Virus record (IMG/VR): IMGVR_UViG_3300027857_000006
Span: 1-64,000 of that record
DNA length: 64,000 nucleotides
Reading direction: 5' to 3' (one strand)
DNA from: a virus
Shown here: one piece after another, positions 32,547 through 40,602 of the stretch
Layout of the letters: the number at the start of each line of letters is the position of its first letter
Numbering within the stretch: position 1 is the stretch's first letter
Translations under genes and position numbers: made by a program
Notes under the pieces: generated by a model
What the model was told of the DNA's origin: nothing
The model's database searches: none
Seen by the model: only the letters and a program-made list of their open reading frames with translations

Positions 32547-34311
32547 AGAAGTCCGTCCAGCCGTTGACTGACTGGTCGTGGGCACTGGCGTAGGCTCCTT
32601 CACCGTTCACCTTGTCGGCCTGAGCCTTCTCCATCAATTTCTTCAGTCGAGCACGGACCTCGGCGTCGTTGTCCGCCTGGCTGTATCCAGTCTGCTCCCC
32701 GTGCTGAGGTCGAGCAACCTCGCGCCCGAGCCAGGTCTTGCCGACGAACTGGTCGGCCAGGGCGTCCACCAGGTCGTCCGTGTTTCCCTTGGGGAAGTGC
32801 GACAGCTCAACCTTGAAGTGTTCTAGGCACGACAGGCCGCCGCCCTTGCCCTCGGCCACGGGGCCGGCAAAATAGATCTCACCACGCTTGTACCATGGCT
32901 GTAGCGTCTGCGCTATACGCTCCTCCTTGGACTTCTGGTTGTCGGGGGTGATGAAGGCAAACGGCAGGTAGACCCCGTTCATGTCCTCGTAGCGCCGTAT
33001 CGAGGTCTTTAACCCCCTAACGTAGCCGGTCTCTTCAATACGGATTGAGCGAGGACGCCACACTCGGTACACGTCAAAGATCTGGCTGATCAGTTCGTCC
33101 GGCAGGTACTTACCGTGCCGTGCGTCGACCACGTAGCAACGTCCCTTGGCGTCCCAACCACAGGTTAGAACAACCGAGTAGTCGCTTGAACGCTTCTGGG
33201 TCTCGGCCGTGTCGACTGAAGTCGTGTAGTAGGCCATAGGAACCTTTCTAAGGTCCTCGGGCGTCTTGGTCCGAAAGAGCGTCAAGGGGAAGTACTGCTG
33301 CTCACTGCTTACCGGGTTATTCAATTGCTGACAAGAGAACACCTCTCCGTCGTCCTGCTGCATCAACCGTAGCTCGTGTACTGGGAACTTGGCCGGGAAC
33401 CAGGAGACCTTGTTGCCCTTTTCGTCAAGTAGATCGTCTAGTTCGCGTTCCTCGGGAAGGAAAGTGTAACGTCCGTCCTTGACTTTCTTCTTGTAGACGC
33501 CGCGTACGTGAATCGACCACTGGCGGTCCTCGACTGCCGACCGGCGATGCTTGTCGATGATGTCGGTGTACAAGTCAGCCTGGTGCCAGCAGGTTCCCTC
33601 GACGTCAATCCAGGACGTGGGTTTAACCAGGATGTTCTTGAACGTGTTGAAGTTGTAGATAATCTTCCGACACTGCTCCTTCGTCGCCGTATTGGTCCCG
33701 TCTACCACGTCGGTGAACTTGATGACGTCGCAGTGCATTCCGGCCACCGACGATTCCATCGAGGCGACGGCGACCGTGCTCTCCTTGCGCTGCTTTCGCT
33801 CCCGGTTTGGTACCGTGAACTTGGTGCGGTTGCCGGCGTCCTTCTCGCGGAAGCAGTACTCGGGGTAGAGATCCCGTAGCACCCGTCCATAGACAAAGTG
33901 GCTCTTTAGCTCGCTTAGCATCTCCTCGGCCGTCTCCTGGCGCGCGTGGACCACAAGGATCGCAACGTCCGGGTAGTTAAGTATCCACTGGACCGTGTGA
34001 GCGATCACGTTCAAGGTTGTCTTGTAGAACCCGCGCGGGTCAAGGATGAGGCGACGTCGTCCCTCAGGAAGGCTGTCCATCGGAACCCACGGCTTCAGGT
34101 ACTTGATCTCGGTAGGTCCGACAAAGTCGTACTGGTGACGTAAGTGAGGCGGTGGGGCAGTGAAGTGCTGTAGCTTATCGGCCAGTGGTCCGTGGACCTC
34201 TTGGTCAACGTCCTTGTAGCCAAGAACGTGCTTGGCTAGCCACAGAAGGTCCGTTCGACCTCGCCAGCGAGCCTCGGCAAGCTTGTCTAGTTGTACGTCT
34301 CGCAACACCAC
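32524..34311 (-). CDS. terL: Terminase large subunit
   Basis: The packaging motor. The ATPase has Walker A DPRGFYKTT at residues 91-99 and a Walker B-like DVIKFTDVVD at 195-204. The RNase H-like nuclease begins at SVDTAETQKRSSDYSVV (about 370) and ends with GNTDDLVDALADQF. The N-terminal WRGRTDLLWLAKHVLGY segment is common to this terminase group. The 595-residue length is normal. The GTG start at 34311 overlaps a small upstream frame. It is encoded upstream of the portal as expected. Confidence 0.92.
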   Translation of the reverse strand: MVLRDVQLDKLAEARWRGRTDLLWLAKHVLGYKDVDQEVHGPLADKLQHFTAPPPHLRHQYDFVGPTEIKYLKPWVPMDSLPEGRRRLILDPRGFYKTTLNVIAHTVQWILNYPDVAILVVHARQETAEEMLSELKSHFVYGRVLRDLYPEYCFREKDAGNRTKFTVPNRERKQRKESTVAVASMESSVAGMHCDVIKFTDVVDGTNTATKEQCRKIIYNFNTFKNILVKPTSWIDVEGTCWHQADLYTDIIDKHRRSAVEDRQWSIHVRGVYKKKVKDGRYTFLPEERELDDLLDEKGNKVSWFPAKFPVHELRLMQQDDGEVFSCQQLNNPVSSEQQYFPLTLFRTKTPEDLRKVPMAYYTTSVDTAETQKRSSDYSVVLTCGWDAKGRCYVVDARHGKYLPDELISQIFDVYRVWRPRSIRIEETGYVRGLKTSIRRYEDMNGVYLPFAFITPDNQKSKEERIAQTLQPWYKRGEIYFAGPVAEGKGGGLSCLEHFKVELSHFPKGNTDDLVDALADQFVGKTWLGREVARPQHGEQTGYSQADNDAEVRARLKKLMEKAQADKVNGEGAYASAHDQSVNGWTDFFNATGGL

Positions 34312-34396
34312 CCCTCACTCCCGGTAGGTCAAACTGGACCCCAAAGATTTCTTCGTAAAGGTCCTCTTCAAAGTCGCTTAGGGTCACTGTATTCAT
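34205..34396 (-). CDS. Small frame overlapping the terminase start
   Basis: The ATG at 34396 begins a coding-like acidic segment (MNTVTLSDFEEDLYEEIFGV), but the last half overlaps the terminase gene in another frame and looks like shadow sequence. It may be a short gene, or its first 28 codons may once have belonged to an N-terminal extension of the terminase. Confidence 0.3.
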   Translation of the reverse strand: MNTVTLSDFEEDLYEEIFGVQFDLPGVRGGVARRTTRQACRGSLARSNGPSVASQARSWLQGR

Positions 34397-34631
34397 GCCG
34401 TAGCTCCAGCAGTGCTTCCACCGTGCGCTCCCGTAGTAGCTTAATCTCCTGCGTAGCCTCCCAGGCCGGCCGACTACCGTTGTTGTAGTGATCAACCAGC
34501 AGTAGCCCTTCGGCCCGTGAGGACGCCGCCAGCCAGTTCTCCAGAAGCAGTGCTACCGATCCAGCAGCCGCTTCAGGTCGCGTAGCGACAGCCAGCGCGT
34601 CAGCCGGCCCGTACCGTTGCAATGTTGACAA
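34368..34631 (-). CDS. Hypothetical protein, up to 87 aa
   Basis: The C-terminal 60 residues are helical and coding-like (AWEATQEIKLLRERTVEALL). The start at TTG 34631 overlaps the zinc-finger gene by 79 bases and may lie further downstream. It is placed just before the terminase gene, where small terminase subunits often lie, but no DNA-binding motif is evident. Confidence 0.4.
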   Translation of the reverse strand: MSTLQRYGPADALAVATRPEAAAGSVALLLENWLAASSRAEGLLLVDHYNNGSRPAWEATQEIKLLRERTVEALLELRHEYSDPKRL

Positions 34632-34750
34632 GTGACCTCCTGACGAGCCCAGCCGCTCTGGCCGCTAACTGTGGCTGGCGTGCAGTCCGGTGTCGGACCC
34701 GGCGTTGAGCCGGGTGCTACAGTGACGTACGATGTAGACGGCTGGTTCAA
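34553..34750 (-). CDS. Small protein with CxxCxGxG zinc motif
   Basis: The TTG at 34750 has a strong GGAGGGG six bases upstream. The C-terminal part has CQHCNGTGRLTRW followed by a basic helix (LRDLKRLLDR). The DnaJ-type CxxCxGxG motif suggests a single zinc knuckle. The first half overlaps the C-terminal catalytic motif of the phosphatase gene in another frame. Confidence 0.45.
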   Translation of the reverse strand: MNQPSTSYVTVAPGSTPGPTPDCTPATVSGQSGWARQEVTCQHCNGTGRLTRWLSLRDLKRLLDR

Positions 34751-35375
34751 GTTTCCCCTCCGAGGCCATGTTCACCGGCGTCATCGACCAGAGTCGTCCG
34801 GTCCCCGTCGGCCGGAAGCACCACACCGATCCGGGACGCCCAGCCTCGTACTCGCGCGACATGTCGGCGGTGTCGACGTCCATGAAGGGCGAGAGGCCAC
34901 CTTTCACCCAAGCCATAAGTAAACGAACTACGCGGTGGTGCGTAAGGATACCAAGCTTTAGCTTCTTGTTGGCGTTCCACTCGGCCATCTGCTTCCCGAT
35001 GTAGGGCAGCGCCCGCCACCTGAAGTCGTCAAAGGACTCGCCGCGCTTGCCGCTTAGCGGAGACTTACCTGGCGGCGCTACGTCCGGAAGGTACTTGATA
35101 AAGGCAGCGAGCTTTGGCTGCGCCTCGACCGTAGGCTCCCCCTCAAGGTCCCCTAGCGACCAAGATAGGATGTCGTGTGACGGCGTCTCAAGATCGGTAG
35201 ACGGGTTGGCTTTAACAAGGTAGTCGGCTGTCTCCTTGGCCCTCTTGGCCGTTGAAAGGTAGAGACAGCTTAGACCGCCCTTGCGCGCAAAGTCCTCGCC
35301 AATCTGACGAGCTTCACCACGCCCTTTAGGCGTTAGCGGTCCATCGGCTTGTCCTCTAACGGTAGCTTCGGTCAT
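34665..35375 (-). CDS. Histidine phosphatase superfamily protein, apparently circularly permuted
   Basis: The body matches the phosphoglycerate-mutase/histidine-phosphatase fold from just after the catalytic loop: VRGQADGPLTPKGRGEARQ (6-24), STAKRAKETADYL (Arg 45), LGDLEGEP (74-81), RGESFDDFRWR (111-121) and LTHHRVVRLL (His 146 or 147). The canonical N-terminal strand and RHG motif are missing from the start, yet AVYIVRHCSTRLNAG occurs at residues 212-226, at the C-terminus, with catalytic Arg 217/His 218. A TAG stop lies eight codons upstream of the ATG in frame, so no N-terminal motif is lost. Confidence 0.75.
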   Translation of the reverse strand: MTEATVRGQADGPLTPKGRGEARQIGEDFARKGGLSCLYLSTAKRAKETADYLVKANPSTDLETPSHDILSWSLGDLEGEPTVEAQPKLAAFIKYLPDVAPPGKSPLSGKRGESFDDFRWRALPYIGKQMAEWNANKKLKLGILTHHRVVRLLMAWVKGGLSPFMDVDTADMSREYEAGRPGSVWCFRPTGTGRLWSMTPVNMASEGKLEPAVYIVRHCSTRLNAGSDTGLHASHS

Positions 35376-35399
35376 GCTAGTTGCAGGTGCAGGAACCGT

Positions 35400-36980
35400 C
35401 TAGTTAATCACCTGGAAGTTGACGCACATCGGGTTTGCGGTCAGCGCGACGTCCACGCCAATCGTAAAACTGGTGCCCGCCGAGCGTGCCGTGACACGCG
35501 GAGGTCCTACGATCAGCAGGCTTTGCGTGTTGCAAGTCACTCCGAGCTTCGCACCAAGACCCTGGTCTTCAGTTACCATGATCTCGCTGTTGGCACCCAC
35601 GGCCGTCGTATTCACTACCAGCGTGGTTCCACCGGAGGCGATAGCCACCGATCCAACGATAGTTGCCGCGCAGACGGCCGGCGAGGCTGAACTGGTACAG
35701 CCCGCCCCGCCAATGTTGGCGGCGTGAATTGACGCCAAGCCACCTGTCCCGCCGAAGTACACGTCCGTCACCGAGGAGTTCCCGATCACACCGGTGTTAC
35801 TAGCGTTGACGGTCGCGTTGTATCCGATGGCAATGGCGTTCTGCACCTGGGTAGCAGAACCAATGCCGGTGCAAGGACCGAGTAGCGTTGTCTGCGCAAC
35901 CGTGTTTACGTCGTTGGCTGCGTTCGCACAAGGGTTCGTCCCGGCATATCCACCGGCCACACCCGCGCCCGCCCAGGCCCCGGCGAATAGGTTGGAACCG
36001 CCAGTCGTCATGTTGGTTCCGGCCGCGAAGCCTAGGCCGGTGTTATCGTTGGCCCCGCCGCCACTGCCGACGTTAAGGAAGGAGGTTGCGCCGACGAACG
36101 TTGACCGTGAGTATGTGGAGTTTGCCCGTCCGGTGTGTCCGCCGAGACAGGTATTGAAGTGCCCAGTCAACAATCCGCCGCAGGCGACAACACCAACAGC
36201 GGTATTTTGTCCGTCCGTCGGGTCATTGGTTCCAGGGTAGGACCCAAGTGCGCCAGCCCCGAATGCGCTGTTGTACTGCGATGTCGCCAGAGGGCTGAAT
36301 ACGCCGAGTGCGCCCGCCCCGAAGGCTGTCATAAAGTTTCCCACTGGCGCTAAGGTGGACTTCGCCATGTTAAGCGCTCCAACGCTGCCAAACACGGTAG
36401 TGTTCTTGCCGATGAACCCAACGGGAGTCGCGCCCTGATAGATCAGGTTGCTCGTGGTATTCTCGATCCCCCAGATCGGGCCGGTTGAAAACGGCGCGGC
36501 GGTATTGTCCGTGTAGGTGGTCGCCGTATTGTTGGCGATTGTGGTTCCTGCCGTCAGTCGGTAGTAGAAATTGGTCAGGCCGGTCGCGGCATAGATGTTG
36601 CGACCGATCACCCGGTTGTCGGTGCTCACCGGCACGTTGGTGATGTTCACGACGTTGCTGGATGCGCCGACGATTACAATTCCGTCGCAAGATTGGGAGC
36701 CGGTTCCAGTGTAGGGTCCGAGGTTGGTCTCGCCCTGCGAGGTCACGAAGGTGACGCAGTAGTACCGCGTCCCGGTGACGTTGCCCGCCCCACCTAGCGC
36801 CGTGGTGACGCCAGTTGAAGGGGCGGCTACCTGGTTAAAGGTTATGTTTTGGTTGACGCCGAGCGGCCCCAGGAAGTTGGCCGTGCCGTTGGTGACGGTC
36901 TGTCCCTTCGCCGCAGTGGCGAGGACTGTGGCGTAGATCGCGGCTTTGATGGCGTTGTGGTAGATTCGTGAGTTTGTCAT
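35400..36980 (-). CDS. Fibre-like protein with YadA-head-type repeats
   Basis: 526 residues. The N-terminus is hydrophobic (AAIYATVLATAAKGQ). The middle holds repeated short motifs of the type FGAGALG, NTAVG, NTCLGGHTG and NAIAIGYNATV, like the left-handed beta-roll of trimeric autotransporter heads. The C-terminus is beta-rich. Trimeric receptor-binding fibres use such repeats. The stop lies 25 bases before the phosphatase start; the start overlaps the upstream gene by ATGA. Confidence 0.6.
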   Translation of the reverse strand: MTNSRIYHNAIKAAIYATVLATAAKGQTVTNGTANFLGPLGVNQNITFNQVAAPSTGVTTALGGAGNVTGTRYYCVTFVTSQGETNLGPYTGTGSQSCDGIVIVGASSNVVNITNVPVSTDNRVIGRNIYAATGLTNFYYRLTAGTTIANNTATTYTDNTAAPFSTGPIWGIENTTSNLIYQGATPVGFIGKNTTVFGSVGALNMAKSTLAPVGNFMTAFGAGALGVFSPLATSQYNSAFGAGALGSYPGTNDPTDGQNTAVGVVACGGLLTGHFNTCLGGHTGRANSTYSRSTFVGATSFLNVGSGGGANDNTGLGFAAGTNMTTGGSNLFAGAWAGAGVAGGYAGTNPCANAANDVNTVAQTTLLGPCTGIGSATQVQNAIAIGYNATVNASNTGVIGNSSVTDVYFGGTGGLASIHAANIGGAGCTSSASPAVCAATIVGSVAIASGGTTLVVNTTAVGANSEIMVTEDQGLGAKLGVTCNTQSLLIVGPPRVTARSAGTSFTIGVDVALTANPMCVNFQVIN

Positions 36981-37324
36981 TTCACCAATTCTCCGTTAGG
37001 GTGTATGTCTCCACCGGCACTCAGGGAGTGAAGGGCGTCCTCAATCAGATTTTTCATAGCTGCCTGATCCTCTTTGTCCATCTTGAACCGAAGAAACTTC
37101 CCATTTCCCAGCGCCAAAATAAATAAGTGGTTGGCCGAGGCAACATCCGCCCCAGCATCTTTACCGATAAAAATGTTGCCGTTGCCGTGTACGAGGTCTC
37201 TACCGGCATTCAATCCGATGAGGATGCAGTTGGTTACGTCCATGTGCCTGTTGGGGGCCTGCGGCATCAATGGAAATGTGGCCAGTAATAGAGCAAATAG
37301 CAGGCACAATCGTTTGACCTTCAT
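36977..37324 (-). CDS. Exported-type protein with a beta-roll repeat, 115 aa
   Basis: A classical signal peptide (MKVKRLCLLFALLLATFPLM) precedes one or two beta-roll units (NCILIGLNAGRD, NIFIGKDAG) and a helical C-terminal tail (EDQAAMKNLIEDALHSLS). The repeats match those of the next gene, so the two may form one fibre. Overlaps both neighbours by ATGA. Confidence 0.5.
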   Translation of the reverse strand: MKVKRLCLLFALLLATFPLMPQAPNRHMDVTNCILIGLNAGRDLVHGNGNIFIGKDAGADVASANHLFILALGNGKFLRFKMDKEDQAAMKNLIEDALHSLSAGGDIHPNGELVK

Positions 37325-38079
37325 CTCAAATCCTCCCCTTGAATCATCATGATTGAAGGCTGGCCAACGGGAGCCGCCTTGAAACTCACAATCTTCGCCG
37401 CCCGATCAGAGCCCAAGCTGAGGTTGGAGGTCTGCGTTCCAGAAGAAGCTACCCACCCAGTCACCCCGCTCATAAATCCGCCGCCAGAGATGGAGTCTAG
37501 TTGGGTAAATGGGCTATTTGTCGTTGCCGCACCGGTTTGGTTTCCGCCCGCAGTGAGAACTAGATATCCATTCGTTGCGGGACTAGTAAGGCTCACGGTC
37601 AGGGTTCCAGAACCAGTGCCGTGCGCCTCAGCCTGTTGGTCCAGCGGATCGCTGGTAGTGAGGGTTCCGGTAGCGGCTGCTATTTCCATTGCGGCGAAGG
37701 AACTTGTGCAGGCCAAAGTTACGGAATGAGACGCCCCGGTCACCAGTGCGCCGCCGCCTGTCTTGGCGTAGGCGTAGAAGGTTAGGAGTCTTGTATTGCC
37801 GCCACTTGGAGCATTGGTCGCTAAGGTCAATTGGTTCCAGGCGTTTGCGTTGGACGTGGCCCCGACTGTATCACTAATGGTGCAGGCGGTGGCTTGGAAG
37901 GATGTCACAGCGACAAACAGCATGGATGCGCCAACGGTTGACGCGCCATAGGTAGCCGTCCCGCCATTAGCTCCCATAGCCGGTGTGGTCGCCCCGCCGA
38001 TCCCGGTGTGGTTGGTCTGAACGCCGACGGATGCAAAGAGTGTGGCGCAGATCAGGAAGATTCCAAGTCGCCGAGTCAT
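37321..38079 (-). CDS. Exported-type beta-sandwich protein
   Basis: A signal peptide (RRLGIFLICATLFASVGVQ) is followed by a 220-residue beta-sandwich with the pattern GASMLFVAVTSFQ...NGYLVLTAGG...IVSFKAAP, similar in style to the protein at 6876-7679 and to many bacterial surface proteins. Probably a secreted or particle-surface adhesin. Coupled to the upstream gene by overlap. Confidence 0.55.
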   Translation of the reverse strand: MTRRLGIFLICATLFASVGVQTNHTGIGGATTPAMGANGGTATYGASTVGASMLFVAVTSFQATACTISDTVGATSNANAWNQLTLATNAPSGGNTRLLTFYAYAKTGGGALVTGASHSVTLACTSSFAAMEIAAATGTLTTSDPLDQQAEAHGTGSGTLTVSLTSPATNGYLVLTAGGNQTGAATTNSPFTQLDSISGGGFMSGVTGWVASSGTQTSNLSLGSDRAAKIVSFKAAPVGQPSIMMIQGEDLR

Positions 38080-38900
38080 TGCCTTTTGATCCTCACAAAG
38101 TACTGACTAGCCCCGCTGATCGTCAACGGTGTGAAATCTAGAGAGCCGTTGTTAGCCTGCGTCGGTGTGCCGCTCAGAGTGCAGGCGCTATACGTGCCGT
38201 TTCCACACGTGCAGGTCGCCCCACTCAGAATGGACGAGCCGCCCGTCGTTGCGGCGTTGAGCGCAAAACTGGCAACGTTTGCCTTGCACTCGACGCTAGA
38301 GATGGTAATGGTGGCACCGGTCAGGTTAGAGCAGATCCCTAGTTCCGTGTTGTCCGTAGCCAGAGTCACCGAGTTGGTCCCGACGCTTCCTACACCGAAC
38401 TCGCACGGCTGAACGGCTTGCGGTCCGGTTGCCCCGACAGGTCCCTGTAGACCTACTCCACCCGAAGTTACGATCACCCGGCCGGCCTGCGGCGCAGCAA
38501 AGGTCGCTACGATCTGGAATGTCACGGGATCTACGGTGTAGGGAACGTTAAGCTGGTTGGCTGGACTAGCGTTGTCGTAGAAGGCCACAAAGAGCGAGGT
38601 CGTTGCAAACCCGTGGGTCGCTTCCGGAATCGTCAGCGTCAAAGGGCTAGTGACGTTGAAGGTAGCGTTGTAGGACGAAGAGATCGAAGCCGCTATAATT
38701 TGACCCGACGAGTTAGTCCCAACGAAGCTAGCCGAAATAGGAACTGAAGCACCGTTGATAGTTGTTGCGTTGGTCCCGGTAGAGAAGTAGTCAAGCTGAC
38801 CCGTGAACGGGTTGAAGGTCCAGGCGCTATTCAACGTCGAGCTTAAAAGAAGGGCCATCGAGACGATGGCCACGCCGGTCCAAAGTGTTCTTGATCGCAA
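38076..38900 (-). CDS. Exported-type protein with short collagen-like segment
   Basis: An N-terminal hydrophobic segment (LWTGVAIVSMALLLSSTL), then WTFNPFTGQLDYFSTG, a tail-fibre opening seen in many environmental proteins, beta-rich domains and a brief collagen-type run GLQGPVGATGPQ near residue 155. The C-terminal half has several Cys (NVASFALNA, SGATCTCGNGTYSAC). Likely a trimeric fibre component. Confidence 0.55.
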   Translation of the reverse strand: MRSRTLWTGVAIVSMALLLSSTLNSAWTFNPFTGQLDYFSTGTNATTINGASVPISASFVGTNSSGQIIAASISSSYNATFNVTSPLTLTIPEATHGFATTSLFVAFYDNASPANQLNVPYTVDPVTFQIVATFAAPQAGRVIVTSGGVGLQGPVGATGPQAVQPCEFGVGSVGTNSVTLATDNTELGICSNLTGATITISSVECKANVASFALNAATTGGSSILSGATCTCGNGTYSACTLSGTPTQANNGSLDFTPLTISGASQYFVRIKRQ

Positions 38901-38909
38901 GCTAGGCTC

Positions 38910-39482
38910 CTAGTACTTCCCGCGCGAATCGCAGGCGTCGGCGTACTGCATCCCGCTCCCGAAGGCCGGTGCTCCGTTAGTCAGCGCAAAGTAGACCGAC
39001 GACAACAGGTTAGACGGGTTCGTTAGCACCTCGATACCCCACACCTTGGCCGACGTCAGCGGGTTTACCGTAGTGATCGTCATGTCCGTGTAGGTGGCGT
39101 TGGTTGTACTCGGCACGGTGATCGTCAGCGTGTTGGCGTCGGCTGCGGTCACAGCGCTAAAGGTCCCGTTAAGGGTCGTGGTTGCTGATCCGGTGATCAC
39201 AAGCCTGGCTCCAACGTAGAGCTTGTGCCCGGTCGCGGTAATAGTCGCCGTGGTGTTACCGGTGACCACGATGTTGGTGAGGTTGCCGGCCGCTACCGAG
39301 TAGGTCGTGGTGGGCTGGATGGCCTTAGCGGCGCAGATGTACTGGAGATTATTGGACCCATCGTAAAATAGCAGCTTTACCCACGGCTCGTTGGGAAGGG
39401 CCGCAACCTGGTTTGTGCTCTGGCCAGACTGAGTCCAGCCAAGAGACGCCGCGAGTCCGGCTAGCAGCAGTAGTTTCTTCAT
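38910..39482 (-). CDS. Exported-type beta-rich protein, 190 aa
   Basis: Signal peptide MKKLLLLAGLAASLGWTQSG followed by Ig-like beta structure (GHKLYVGARLVITGSATTTL, DANTLTITVPSTTNATYTD). It ends with a two-Cys tail (YADACDSRGKY). Its position at the promoter-proximal end of the fibre cluster suggests an appendage role. Confidence 0.5.
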   Translation of the reverse strand: MKKLLLLAGLAASLGWTQSGQSTNQVAALPNEPWVKLLFYDGSNNLQYICAAKAIQPTTTYSVAAGNLTNIVVTGNTTATITATGHKLYVGARLVITGSATTTLNGTFSAVTAADANTLTITVPSTTNATYTDMTITTVNPLTSAKVWGIEVLTNPSNLLSSVYFALTNGAPAFGSGMQYADACDSRGKY

Positions 39483-39497
39483 ACTTAGCCGAACTCC

Positions 39498-39890
39498 CTA
39501 CGCCGGGATCAGTTCAACGGTTGCGATGCAATCGGCCAGAGCCGTCAGGGTACCCTGAAGCTGGTAGCTTAGGCAGTCACCAACGCCGATGTTGAGAACC
39601 GCACCTGTAGCCAGGGTCTGGGCCGTGGGCGTGTTAACCGTCAGCGCGTGAAGATCCTGGGCCGCGCTAAGGATAGACGAACCGGCACCGGGTGCCTGCG
39701 CGATGTCGTGGAAGATGTTGATGGTTGCACCGCTGCCACCCTGAGCGCTGATGGTGACCGAGGCACCCTTGACCGTGTAGGCCCGGTTGGCCGGCCCGAA
39801 GAACGTGTGCGCCGTGGTGCCGCTGCTAGCCCCCAGGTTCGGGGTCGTCTCGTCGAAGGTTTGTCCTACGCTTGTTTGTACTTGCGACAT
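39498..39890 (-). CDS. Virion-type beta-rich protein, 130 aa
   Basis: No signal peptide. The order SSGTTAHTFFGPANRAYTVK, ATINIFHDIAQAPGAGS and LSYQLQGTLTALADCIATVE suggests a beta-sandwich. Coding quality and spacing (19 bases to the upstream gene) are good. The family is not recognised; likely a structural protein. Confidence 0.5.
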   Translation of the reverse strand: MSQVQTSVGQTFDETTPNLGASSGTTAHTFFGPANRAYTVKGASVTISAQGGSGATINIFHDIAQAPGAGSSILSAAQDLHALTVNTPTAQTLATGAVLNIGVGDCLSYQLQGTLTALADCIATVELIPA

Positions 39891-39908
39891 GATTTAAATA
39901 GTCCTTTC

Positions 39909-40199
39909 CTAGAAAGCCACTAGATCGAGAAACTGCCCGGCGGTCGGCGTGATGGAACCGCTGGTCCCATTGAACCAGGTAACCTCCAGCGTGTTGGCCG
40001 CGCTGACCCGCGAGTGCAGCAGCACGATTCCGGCCTGGGTGATCTGCTGGTGCGTCAGTGTGATCATGTCGGTTTGGAGCCCGTTCACCGTGTACGTCTC
40101 GACCGAGAGACTGTTGGCGTTGATTAACGCCGGGGATACGGTAACCGTTTGAAAAAGTCGTGGGGTAACCGAACCCACGCGAAGACCGTTGTTAGCCAT
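39909..40199 (-). CDS. Virion-type protein, 96 aa
   Basis: First gene after the late-promoter motif at 40222-40233. Beta-rich (MITLTHQQITQAGIVLLHS, TPTAGQFLDLVAF). A small structural protein by position. Confidence 0.5.
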   Translation of the reverse strand: MANNGLRVGSVTPRLFQTVTVSPALINANSLSVETYTVNGLQTDMITLTHQQITQAGIVLLHSRVSAANTLEVTWFNGTSGSITPTAGQFLDLVAF

Positions 40200-40221
40200 A
40201 GTTGCCTGGAACTCCTGTCGT

Positions 40222-40233
40222 TGGTAATTGTAG
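40222..40233 (-). promoter_or_regulatory. Candidate late promoter motif (copy 4)
   Basis: Reads CTACAATTACCA on the - strand, one base different from the other copies, 23 bases before the ATG at 40199. It marks the 5' end of the whole - strand virion block. Confidence 0.65.
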
Positions 40234-40240
40234 CGTTCCC

Positions 40241-40269
40241 TTGACGACCGCCCGGTGTGGTGCTACACT
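40241..40269 (+). promoter_or_regulatory. Sigma-70-like promoter, leaderless type
   Basis: TTGACG (40241-40246), 17-base spacer, TACACT (40264-40269), with TG one base before the -10, then six bases to the ATG at 40276. It is divergent from the - strand late motif 8 bases away. Confidence 0.75.
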
Positions 40270-40275
40270 TCGGCT

Positions 40276-40602
40276 ATGAGAATCGCCACCAGAGGCCGGC
40301 TAGCGATCGGCCTACTCGCTCTGCTCGCTACCGCCGTCGCCTTCCAGGGAGGGCCGCCCATCCCACCTACCGACGATCCGACGCACCCCGGCCAACCGTC
40401 CTGGTGCCAGAACACGGACGGAGGCGGTTTCGTCCACAACTGCTCCTGCAAGCCGTCCTCGATGGCCGACCCGTCCTGCCAGCGCCCCGAGGGTGACCAG
40501 GCCAACCCAGACGAGGGTGGTCGTACCGAGGCCTCCAAGTGCAGCGTCTACTGTCGACCTAAAGCCTGCCGCTGCAAGCGCTCTTGCGAGCACACGCGAT
40601 GA
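40276..40602 (+). CDS. Secreted Cys-rich protein, 108 aa
   Basis: A signal peptide (RLAIGLLALLATAVAFQGGP) precedes a Pro/Asp-rich region with eleven Cys in a pattern such as WCQN, NCSCK, CSVYCRPKACRCKRSC. Disulphide-rich export is unusual for a phage gene outside lysis or superinfection functions. The ATG has no ribosome site and lies six bases after a -10 box, so translation is probably leaderless. The stop overlaps the next gene by ATGA. Confidence 0.6.
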   Translation: MRIATRGRLAIGLLALLATAVAFQGGPPIPPTDDPTHPGQPSWCQNTDGGGFVHNCSCKPSSMADPSCQRPEGDQANPDEGGRTEASKCSVYCRPKACRCKRSCEHTR

